Of a stretch of DNA of 17,121 nucleotides, positions 7,984-15,016 are shown piece after piece; the first letter of the stretch is position 1, and each line of letters starts with the position of its first letter. The DNA is from Giesbergeria sp. (GTDB taxonomy: Bacteria; Pseudomonadota; Gammaproteobacteria; Burkholderiales; Burkholderiaceae_C): assembly GCA_030690515.1 (NCBI GenBank), contig JAUYGP010000100.1:1-17121 (forward strand). The letters run 5' to 3'. A model generated the notes under the pieces. It had not been told where the DNA came from. It saw only the letters and a list, made by a program, of their open reading frames with translations, and ran no database searches. Both the position numbers and the translations under genes were made by a program.

Positions 7984-9404
7984 ATCCCTTTACCTACTCT
8001 CTGGCGGTCTGTGCTGCGCTGACCCTGACCGCCTGCGCCACCACCACACCGCCGCCCCCGGTTGCGTTACAGGCCCCCGCTGCCTGGCAGGCCCCGCTGC
8101 CGCACCAGGGATCCCTCCAGGCCCTGTCGCAATGGTGGACCCGATTGAACGACCCGCTGCTGGTCGAACTGATCGCTGCGGCGCAAGCCATCAACCCAGG
8201 GCTTGCACAGGCGCAATCACGCGTGGCCCAGGCCCGTGCCAGCCAGGTGGCCAGCCGTGCGGCGCTGGGCCCCACGCTCGACGGCCAGGCCCAGGCCAGC
8301 AGGGGTTTCAACGAGCAGTTGGCGACCCTCGCCACCACCGCGCAGGCGGGGCTGCAAGCGAGCTGGGAGATTGACCTCTTCGGGGCCAACGCTGCGGCCA
8401 AATCCGCAGCCGATCTGCGCTTGGAAGGCGCGCAGGCGCTGTGGCACGAGGCCCGCGTGAGTGTGGCCGCCGAGGTGGCACAGCTGACGAGCAGCCTGCG
8501 CACCTGCCAGGCGCAGTGGGCACTGGCCGAGCGCGACGCCCATTCGCGCCGCGAGACGGCACGCTTGAGTTCGCTGAGCGAGCGCGCCGGTTTCACCGCG
8601 CCTGCCACGGCAGCCCTGGCCCGCGCCAGCGCGGCCGATGGCACCGCCCGCGCAGCGCAGCAGCGCATGCAGTGCGACGTGGACACCAAAACCCTGGTGG
8701 CCCTGACCGGCTGGGACGAACCCGCTCTGCGCATCCGCCTGCAGACTGCGCCGCCCCCTGCAGCGCCCGACGGGTTGTTTGCCATCACCACCGTGCCCGC
8801 CGAGGTGCTGGCCCAGCGCCCGGACGTGTACAACGCCGAGCGTGAGGTAGCCGCCGCCCACGCCGACCTGGGCCAGGCACAGGCCCAGCGCTACCCCCGC
8901 CTTTCACTCACCGGCACCGTGGGCGCAGCCTGGGTGCGCACTGGCGGCGTGACCACCGACCTGAGCACCTGGTCCATCGGCCCGCTGGCGCTCAGCGTAC
9001 CGCTGCTCGACGGGGGCCGCCGCTCCGCGCAGGTCGAAGCTGCGCAGGCCCGCTACACCGAAGCCGCCGCCCTGTACCGCGCCCGCGTACGCCAGGCGGT
9101 GAGCGAAGTGGAACAAGCCCTGGTGCGTCTGCAAGGCACCGCAGAGCGCAGCGAGAGCGCACGCAGCGCGGCCAGCGGCTACCGGGCATCCCTGGACGCC
9201 ACCACCGCACGCTGGCGCGCGGGCCTGGCCAGCCTGGTCGAGCTGGAAGACGCCCGCCGCACCGCCCTGGCGGCAGAAAACGCCTTGCTCGCGCTGCAGC
9301 ATGAACGCCAACTGGCCTGGATTGCGCTGTACCGCGCTGCGGGCGGTGGCTGGGATGGCCAGCCCGCAATCGCCTCACACACCGCCAGCGCCACAGCACA
9401 CTGA
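7980..9404 (+). CDS. RND efflux outer-membrane factor, NodT/OprM-type lipoprotein
   Basis: The protein has 474 residues, the normal length of OprM/NodT channels. The N-terminal signal ends in a lipobox, LTAC, so C19 should be lipidated and the protein anchored in the outer membrane. Two outer-membrane-efflux repeats follow; family sequences include WWTRLNDPLL, a periplasmic-helix region rich in Ala/Gln/Glu, YPRLSLTGTVGAAW, SIGPLALSVPLLDGGRR and the terminal LYRAAGGGWDG. It would form the trimeric exit duct for the adaptor and pump encoded next. The start at 7980 is set by the signal peptide and by the ATGA overlap with the repressor gene; the longer frame from 7863 has no signal. An oddity is that the residues before the hydrophobic core (MNPFTYS) contain no Lys or Arg, although signal peptides usually have one or more. 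Confidence 0.94.
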   Translation: MNPFTYSLAVCAALTLTACATTTPPPPVALQAPAAWQAPLPHQGSLQALSQWWTRLNDPLLVELIAAAQAINPGLAQAQSRVAQARASQVASRAALGPTLDGQAQASRGFNEQLATLATTAQAGLQASWEIDLFGANAAAKSAADLRLEGAQALWHEARVSVAAEVAQLTSSLRTCQAQWALAERDAHSRRETARLSSLSERAGFTAPATAALARASAADGTARAAQQRMQCDVDTKTLVALTGWDEPALRIRLQTAPPPAAPDGLFAITTVPAEVLAQRPDVYNAEREVAAAHADLGQAQAQRYPRLSLTGTVGAAWVRTGGVTTDLSTWSIGPLALSVPLLDGGRRSAQVEAAQARYTEAAALYRARVRQAVSEVEQALVRLQGTAERSESARSAASGYRASLDATTARWRAGLASLVELEDARRTALAAENALLALQHERQLAWIALYRAAGGGWDGQPAIASHTASATAH

Positions 9405-9437
9405 TTAATGTCCCCCTTCGACGATCGGAGCCTTTCC

Positions 9438-10625
9438 ATGCCCGCACTGAAACCCCTTCCCGCCACCCTGGCCCTGGCCGCCATCCTCGTTCTGGGCAGC
9501 ACAGCGGCCCTGCTGTACACCGGCACATCGCGCGCTGCCGACGAAGCGCCCGCAGACACCGCTCGCCCGGCACTCACGGTGAGCACGGCACAACCGCAGC
9601 GCGGCGCTGTGCCGCTGCGCCTGGCCGCCAATGGCAACGTGGCCGCCTGGCAGGAAGCCAGCATTGGCGCCGAAAGCAATGGCCTGCGCCTGGATGCGGT
9701 GCTGGTGAACGTCGGCGACGTGGTCAAGGCGGGCCAGGTGCTGGCCCACTTCTCGCCCGAGACGGTGCAGGCCGACGTGGCCCAAGCCCGCGCCAGCCTG
9801 CTCGAAGCCCAGGCCGTGGCCGCCGAAGCGACCGACAACGCCGAACGCGCCCGTTCGCTGCAGGCCACGGGGGCACTGAGCCAGCAGCAGATCCAGCAGT
9901 TCACCACGGCGGGCCAGACCACGCAGGCCCGCGTGGCGGTCGCCCGCGCCCTGCTGCAGGCACAGGAACTGCGCCTGCAGCACACGCAGGTGCGCGCGCC
10001 CGACAGCGGCGTCATCTCAGCCCGCACCGCCACCGTAGGCGCTGTGCTGGGCACAGGCACCGAGCTGTTCCGCATGGTGCGCAAGGGCCGCCTGGAGTGG
10101 CGCGCCGAAGTCACCGCCACCGAGCTGGCGCGCATCCAGCCCGGCGCCAAGGCGCGTATCACAGGCGCCAGCGGCACCACCATCGAAGGCACGGTGCGCA
10201 TGGTCGCGCCCACGGTGGACCCCCAGACGCGAAATGCACTGGTGTATGTCGATCTGCCGCCCACACCGGACTTTCGCGCAGGCATGTTTGCCCGCGGGGA
10301 ATTTGCCTTGGGCAGCAGCGATGCACTCACCATCCCCCAGGAAGCCCTGGTGGTGCGCGACGGTTTCGCCTATGTATTTGTCGTCGGGCCCCAGCAGCGC
10401 GTGCAACAGCGCAAGGTGCAAACCGGCCGCCGCATCGCGGACCGGGTGGAGATTCTTTCGGGGCTAGAAGCAGACATGTCGGTGGCCGTGCGCGGCGCCG
10501 GGTTCCTGAACGACGGTGATCTGGTGCGCGTTGGCGTCCAACCCGCCCCCACGTCAGCGCTGGAGTTTTTTATAGAAAATCGGGCTCTAGCGCTTACCAG
10601 TCAAGCGCTAATAGCTATTATTTGA
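9438..10625 (+). CDS. RND efflux periplasmic adaptor (membrane fusion protein)
   Basis: The protein has 395 residues. A hydrophobic N-terminal segment (about residues 8-28) without a lipobox Cys anchors or exports it. The order is that of HlyD/AcrA adaptors: a first lipoyl half (AESNGLRLDAVLVNVGDVVKAGQ), an alpha-helical hairpin rich in Ala/Gln/Arg, a second lipoyl half (LQHTQVRAPDSGVISART), a beta-barrel (RAEVTATELARIQPG) and a membrane-proximal domain (IPQEALVVRDGFAYVFVV). It bridges the pump and the outer-membrane duct. I chose the ATG at 9438 because GGAG lies 7 bases upstream; the ATG at 9408 has no such site. The gap to the outer-membrane gene is 33 bases. The last 24 residues (372-395, ending QALIAII) are encoded by an AT-rich palindromic repeat and are not expected in the family, which normally ends near VRVGVQP. 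The stop codon overlaps the ribosome binding site of the pump gene. Confidence 0.94.
   Translation: MPALKPLPATLALAAILVLGSTAALLYTGTSRAADEAPADTARPALTVSTAQPQRGAVPLRLAANGNVAAWQEASIGAESNGLRLDAVLVNVGDVVKAGQVLAHFSPETVQADVAQARASLLEAQAVAAEATDNAERARSLQATGALSQQQIQQFTTAGQTTQARVAVARALLQAQELRLQHTQVRAPDSGVISARTATVGAVLGTGTELFRMVRKGRLEWRAEVTATELARIQPGAKARITGASGTTIEGTVRMVAPTVDPQTRNALVYVDLPPTPDFRAGMFARGEFALGSSDALTIPQEALVVRDGFAYVFVVGPQQRVQQRKVQTGRRIADRVEILSGLEADMSVAVRGAGFLNDGDLVRVGVQPAPTSALEFFIENRALALTSQALIAII
10566..10622. repeat. AT-rich palindromic interspersed repeat inside the adaptor's 3' end
   Basis: An AT-rich segment interrupts the G+C-rich background. Its core is TAGCGCTT (10588-10595), a 7-base loop, and AAGCGCTA (10603-10610), a perfect 8-bp stem. 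It is flanked by GAAAATCGGGCTC on the left and ATAGCTATTATTT on the right. I recall this type of sequence as a short, many-copy element usually found between genes in Comamonadaceae; that is memory, not a search. I see only this copy in the window. Here it is read through in frame and supplies the adaptor's C-terminus. It ends just before the GAGGAG of the next gene. Confidence 0.65.
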
Positions 10626-10629
10626 GGAG
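10624..10629 (+). promoter_or_regulatory. Ribosome binding site of the RND pump gene
   Basis: GAGGAG lies 8 bases before the pump ATG at 10638, and its first two bases are part of the adaptor's stop codon TGA. It is the strongest ribosome binding site in the operon. It lies 14 bases after the palindromic stem at 10588-10610, so folding of that stem in the message could affect access of ribosomes to the pump start. Confidence 0.75.
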
Positions 10630-10637
10630 CATTCACC

Positions 10638-13600
10638 ATGAATGTTTCCACCTGGTCGATCAAAAACCCCATTCCGGCGTTGATGCTGTTTGTGCTGCTG
10701 ACCTTTGGCGGCCTGCTGTCCTTCAACGCCATGAAGGTGCAGAACTTTCCTGACATCGATCTGCCCACTATCTCCGTCACCGTGGCGCTGCCCGGCGCGT
10801 CTCCCGCGCAGTTGGAGAACGATGTGGCGCGCAAGATTGAAAACAGCCTCGCCACGCTGCAAGGCCTCAAGCACATCTACACCAAGGTGCAGGACGGGGG
10901 TGCCACCATCACGGCCGAGTTCCGGCTGGAAAAACCCACGCAAGAAGCGCTGGACGACGTGCGCTCCGCCGTGGCGCGCGTGCGCGGCGACCTGCCGGGC
11001 GACGTGCGCGACCCCATCGTGACCAAGATGGACCTGGCTGCCCAGCCGGTGCTGGCCTTCACCATCGCCTCACCACGCATGGACGACGAGGCCCTGTCCT
11101 GGTTCGTCGATAACGACGTGGCAAAGAAGCTGCTGACCGTGCGCGGCGTGGGCGCCGTCAACCGCGTGGGCGGCGTGGACCGGCAGGTGCATGTGGCTCT
11201 GGACCCGCTGCGCCTGCAGGCGCTGTCGGCCACGGCGGCAGACATCTCGCGCCAGTTGCGCCAGGTGCAACAGGAAAGCGCTGGCGGGCGCACCGACCTG
11301 GGCGGGAGCGAACAACCCGTGCGCACCCTGGCCACGGTGCAGTCAGCCCAAGAGCTGTCCAACCTGTCGCTGCCCCTGTCTGACGGACGGCACCTGCGGC
11401 TGGACCAGGTGGCCACCATCACCGACACCATTGCCGAACCCCGTGCCTTGGCGCTGCTGGACGGCAAGCCGGTGGTGGGCTTCGAAGTGGCGCGCAGCAA
11501 GGGCGCCAGTGAGGTGGAAGTGGGCGCCGCCGTACAGGCCGCACTGCTGGAGCTGCGCGCACAGCACCCGGGCCTGGAAATCACCGAGGCCTTCAACTTC
11601 GTCACCCCGGTGCAGGAGGAATACGACGGTTCCATGCACCTGCTGTACGAAGGCGCATTGCTGGCTGTGCTGGTGGTGTGGCTGTTTCTGCGCGACTGGC
11701 GCGCCACCTTTGTCTCAGCGGTGGCGCTACCGCTGTCGGTCATTCCAGCCTTCATCGGCATGTACCTGCTGGGCTTTTCCATCAACGTCATCACGCTGCT
11801 GGCACTCTCCTTGGTGGTGGGTATTTTGGTGGACGACGCCATCGTCGAGGTGGAGAACATCGTGCGCCACCTGCGCATGGGCAAGTCGCCCTACCAGGCG
11901 GCCATGGAAGCGGCCGATGAGATTGGCCTGGCCGTGGTCGCCACCACCTTCACGCTGATCGCGGTGTTCCTGCCCACCGCCTTCATGAGCGGCATCGCAG
12001 GCAAATTCTTCAAACAGTTTGGCTGGACAGCCGCACTCGCCGTGTTTGCCAGCCTGGTGGTGGCGCGCGTGCTCACGCCCATGATGGCGGCCTACATCCT
12101 CAAGCCCATCGTGGGCGAACACAAAGACCCGCGCTGGATGGGCGTGTACCTGCGCTGGGCCTCGTGGTGCGTGCGCCACCGCTGGCTCACCTATGGGGCC
12201 ACGCTGGCTTTCTTCGTCGGCTCGCTGTCCCTCATTCCCCTGCTGCCCAAGGGCTTCATTCCGCCCGACGACAACTCGCAAACCCAGGTGTACCTGGAGC
12301 TGCCACCCGGCGCCACGCTGGCACAGACACGCGCCGTCTCGGAAGATGCACGCCAGCGCCTCATGCAGGTGGCGCACATCAAGAGTGTTTACACCACCAT
12401 CGGCGGTGGCTCGGCCGGCGGCGACCCGTTCGCTCCGAGCGGCTCGGCCGAAACACGCAAGGCCACGCTCACCATCCAATTGACCGAACGCGGCGTGCGA
12501 CCTCGCAAACAGGGTATTGAACAAAATATCCGCGCGGCCCTGGAGACCCTGCCTGGCGTGCGCTACAAGGTCGGCCTGGGCGGTTCGGGTGAAAAATACA
12601 TCCTGGTGCTCACCGGCGACGACCCCAAAACCCTGACCAGCGCCGCGCTGGCCGTGGAGAAGGACCTGCGCACCATCCCGGGCCTGGGCAGCATCTCGTC
12701 CACCGCCAGCCTGGTGCGCTCGGAGATCGCCGTGCGCCCCGACTTTGCCCGCGCCGCCGACCTGGGCGTCACCAGCAGCGCGATTGCGGAAACCCTGCGC
12801 ATCGCCACCGTGGGCGACTACGACGTGGCGCTGCCCAAGCTCAACCTCGCATCGCGGCAAATCCCCATCGTGGTCAAACTGCAGGACGGCGCGCGCCAGG
12901 ACCTGGCTCTGCTCGAACGCCTGACCGTGCCGGGCAGCAAGGGCCCGGTCATGCTGGGCCAGGTGGCGCAGCTTGAATTCAGCGGCGGCCCCGCCGTGGT
13001 GGACCGCTATGACCGCGCGCGCAACGTCAACTTCGAGATCGAACTATCGGGCCTGCCCCTGGGCGACGTCACCCAGGCCGTGGAAGCCTTGCCCTCGCTG
13101 CGCAAACTGCCTGCGGGCGTGCGCCAGGCCACGGTGGGTGACGCCGAGGTCATGGGTGAGCTTTTCGCCAGTTTTGGCCTGGCCATGCTCACGGGCGTGC
13201 TGTGCATCTACATCGTGCTGGTGCTGCTGTTCAAGGACTTCCTGCACCCGTTCACCATCCTGGCGGCGCTGCCGCTGTCGCTGGGCGGCGCGTTCGTGGG
13301 CCTCCTGATTGCGCAAAAGAGCTTCTCGATGCCCTCGCTCATCGGGCTCATCATGCTCATGGGCATTGCCACCAAGAACTCCATCCTGCTGGTCGAATAC
13401 GCCATCCTGGCGCGGCGCGAGCACGGGCTCACGCGGTTCGAGGCACTCATGGACGCCTGCCACAAGCGCGCCCGGCCCATCATCATGACCACGCTGGCCA
13501 TGGGCGCGGGCATGCTGCCCATCGCCCTGGGCATTGGCACCGCCGACCCGAGCTTTCGCTCGCCCATGGCGGTGGCGGTCATTGGGGGGCTGATCACCTC

Positions 13601-13715
13601 CACCTTCCTGAGCCTGCTGGTCATTCCCGCCGTGTTCACCGGGGTGGACGACCTGGAACAAAGGTTCCGCCGCCTCGGCCGGCGCCTGCGGGGGCTGCCG
13701 CCAGCAGAGACATGA
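10638..13715 (+). CDS. RND efflux pump permease, HAE-1/AcrB type
   Basis: The protein has 1025 residues, the standard length for hydrophobe/amphiphile-exporting RND pumps. It opens with a first membrane helix (IPALMLFVLLTFGGLLSF) and the family sequence FPDIDLPTISVTVALPGASP, and has the two-fold layout of periplasmic domains between membrane helices 1-2 and 7-8. The proton-relay residues are in place: D399/D400 in VVGILVDDAIVEVEN (helix 4), K913 in MGIATKNSILLVEY (helix 10) and R974 in SFRSPMAVAVIGG (helix 11). The pump should therefore be active, taking substrates from the periplasm or outer leaflet in exchange for protons. A single pump gene indicates a homotrimer. GAGGAG precedes the ATG by 8 bases. 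It is the last gene of the operon. The substrate cannot be inferred safely. Confidence 0.97.
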   Translation: MNVSTWSIKNPIPALMLFVLLTFGGLLSFNAMKVQNFPDIDLPTISVTVALPGASPAQLENDVARKIENSLATLQGLKHIYTKVQDGGATITAEFRLEKPTQEALDDVRSAVARVRGDLPGDVRDPIVTKMDLAAQPVLAFTIASPRMDDEALSWFVDNDVAKKLLTVRGVGAVNRVGGVDRQVHVALDPLRLQALSATAADISRQLRQVQQESAGGRTDLGGSEQPVRTLATVQSAQELSNLSLPLSDGRHLRLDQVATITDTIAEPRALALLDGKPVVGFEVARSKGASEVEVGAAVQAALLELRAQHPGLEITEAFNFVTPVQEEYDGSMHLLYEGALLAVLVVWLFLRDWRATFVSAVALPLSVIPAFIGMYLLGFSINVITLLALSLVVGILVDDAIVEVENIVRHLRMGKSPYQAAMEAADEIGLAVVATTFTLIAVFLPTAFMSGIAGKFFKQFGWTAALAVFASLVVARVLTPMMAAYILKPIVGEHKDPRWMGVYLRWASWCVRHRWLTYGATLAFFVGSLSLIPLLPKGFIPPDDNSQTQVYLELPPGATLAQTRAVSEDARQRLMQVAHIKSVYTTIGGGSAGGDPFAPSGSAETRKATLTIQLTERGVRPRKQGIEQNIRAALETLPGVRYKVGLGGSGEKYILVLTGDDPKTLTSAALAVEKDLRTIPGLGSISSTASLVRSEIAVRPDFARAADLGVTSSAIAETLRIATVGDYDVALPKLNLASRQIPIVVKLQDGARQDLALLERLTVPGSKGPVMLGQVAQLEFSGGPAVVDRYDRARNVNFEIELSGLPLGDVTQAVEALPSLRKLPAGVRQATVGDAEVMGELFASFGLAMLTGVLCIYIVLVLLFKDFLHPFTILAALPLSLGGAFVGLLIAQKSFSMPSLIGLIMLMGIATKNSILLVEYAILARREHGLTRFEALMDACHKRARPIIMTTLAMGAGMLPIALGIGTADPSFRSPMAVAVIGGLITSTFLSLLVIPAVFTGVDDLEQRFRRLGRRLRGLPPAET

Positions 13716-13813
13716 ACCTTGCGGTACGTCAGGTGTCCATGGAATTGGCGCCTGATTCCCCGGGTTTGCGCCCTTTTGCACTGCGGGGCGCCATCCGATA
13801 ATGCGGCCACACC
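13716..13813 (+). promoter_or_regulatory. Spacer after the efflux operon: weak hairpin and candidate promoter of the HD-GYP-like gene
   Basis: GGCGC (13747-13751) and GCGCC (13768-13772) could form a 5-bp stem followed by CTTTT, a poor terminator. Further on, GATAAT (13797-13802) is a good -10 hexamer; TTGCAC (13776-13781) is a possible -35 but at a short 15-bp spacing, while TTTTGC (13774-13779) has 17 bp but a poor match. Transcription would start about 6 bases before the ATG at 13814, which has no ribosome binding site. Both elements are tentative. Confidence 0.3.
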
Positions 13814-15016
13814 ATGAACCTTGTCCCACTCAGCATTGACTCCATCCACTTCGGCCAGCCGCTGCCCTTTGTGCTGCGGAGCGCCGATGGGGCCTTGCTG
13901 GCGCAAAAAGGTTTCATCATTCGCAACCGCGCGGATCTAAACACCCTGCTGGCCCGGGGCGTTCAGCTGCACGTTGACACCGACGAATCCGGCGAAAGCC
14001 ACCGCGCCTACCTGGCGGGGCTGCAACGGATGCTGATCGCCGACACCAACCTCGGCGAAATTGCCAGCATGAAGATGAGTGCTGCCGATTCCACGGAGCG
14101 CGACCGTGCGGACACCGGCCCCGCCGACTGGCCCGCACTCCAGGAGCGCGCCACGCAACTGCTGCGCTCGCCCCAGGTGAGCGATTTCGGTACGCGCTTC
14201 CAGGCGTTGCACGAAGAACTGGTACGCCACAGCACACAGTCGCCCGACGCCACCGTGCTGGCGCTGGTCTATCTCTCTGCCCAGGAAACCCGCTTGTACA
14301 GCGCCACGCACGCCATGCTGGTGTCGTGTGTGTGCATGGTCACTGCGCGCGAGGTGCTGCGCTGGCCCGAGGCCCACGTCCTGACACTGGGCCGCGCCGC
14401 CCTGAGCATGAATGTGGCCATGACCGAGCTGCAAGACCAGCTGACGCAACAGGCCCAGCCGCTCACGGCATCCCAGATCGCCGCCGTGGAAAACCACGCC
14501 AGCCGCTCCGAGGCCCTCTTGCGCCAATTGGGTGTGGCCGATGCGCTGTGGCTTGAAGCAGTGCGCAACCACCACCACCGCCTGCCCGGCCCCATGGCCG
14601 ACAAGACCGAGGCCCAGCAAATGGCCCGCCTGATCCAGCGGGCCGACATTTTTGCGGCACGCCTGGCACCCCGTATCGCCCGCCTGCCCATGCCTGTCAC
14701 GGCGGCCATGCAGGCCAGCTACTACGACGAGCAACAGCAGGTCGATGAAGCGGGCGCCGCGTTGGTCAAGGCCCTGGGCATTTACCCCCCGGGCGCCTTC
14801 GTGCGCCTGGCCACACAAGAGATCGCCATCGTGCTCAAGCGCGGCCCCTCGGCCACCACGCCGCGCGTGGCCGTGGTGATGAACCGCTCGGGCATGCCCA
14901 CCGGGGAGATGATCCCGCGCAACACCGCCCAGCCGTCTTGCAAGATCATCGGACCCGTAGCGCACAAGGATGTGCGCGTGCAACTTCAGGTGGCCCGGCT
15001 CGTCGCCATGGTCTGA
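13814..15016 (+). CDS. HD-GYP-like protein with a degenerate active site
   Basis: The protein has 400 residues and no signal or membrane segment. Residues 1-60 (LPFVLRSADGALLAQKGFIIRNRADLNTLLARGV) resemble the small N-terminal domain of many HD-GYP and related signalling proteins. Residues about 160-345 follow the HD-GYP layout: the helix with the first His (YSATHAML, H166), the segment that is normally ALLHDIGK but here reads AALSMNVAM, a later His (NHAS, H228), an HHE-like segment (NHHHRLPG, H253-H255) and the ADxF motif (RADIF, D278). The defining HD pair is replaced by M199-N200, and no GYP is present. Known HD-GYP enzymes hydrolyse cyclic di-GMP with a two- or three-iron centre; this one probably cannot, and may bind a nucleotide or partner instead. 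The C-terminal part (TTPRVAVVMNRSG) resembles the tail of such proteins. It overlaps the MerR-type gene convergently by 31 bp. An alternative reading is a divergent HDOD-type protein. Confidence 0.75.
   Translation: MNLVPLSIDSIHFGQPLPFVLRSADGALLAQKGFIIRNRADLNTLLARGVQLHVDTDESGESHRAYLAGLQRMLIADTNLGEIASMKMSAADSTERDRADTGPADWPALQERATQLLRSPQVSDFGTRFQALHEELVRHSTQSPDATVLALVYLSAQETRLYSATHAMLVSCVCMVTAREVLRWPEAHVLTLGRAALSMNVAMTELQDQLTQQAQPLTASQIAAVENHASRSEALLRQLGVADALWLEAVRNHHHRLPGPMADKTEAQQMARLIQRADIFAARLAPRIARLPMPVTAAMQASYYDEQQQVDEAGAALVKALGIYPPGAFVRLATQEIAIVLKRGPSATTPRVAVVMNRSGMPTGEMIPRNTAQPSCKIIGPVAHKDVRVQLQVARLVAMV

Noticed and set aside
9179..10333. A 384-residue open frame on the minus strand across the outer-membrane and adaptor genes
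   Set aside because: It is an antisense shadow of two well-supported genes, very rich in Ser/Arg/Ala.
11727..12860. A 377-residue open frame on the minus strand inside the pump gene
   Set aside because: No domain or plausible start; the pump reads through without a break and keeps all relay residues.
13712..13801. A 29-codon frame starting in an ATGA overlap with the pump's stop
   Set aside because: It is short, has no recognisable sequence and no ribosome binding site. It is kept only as a low-interest note because of the direct repeat.
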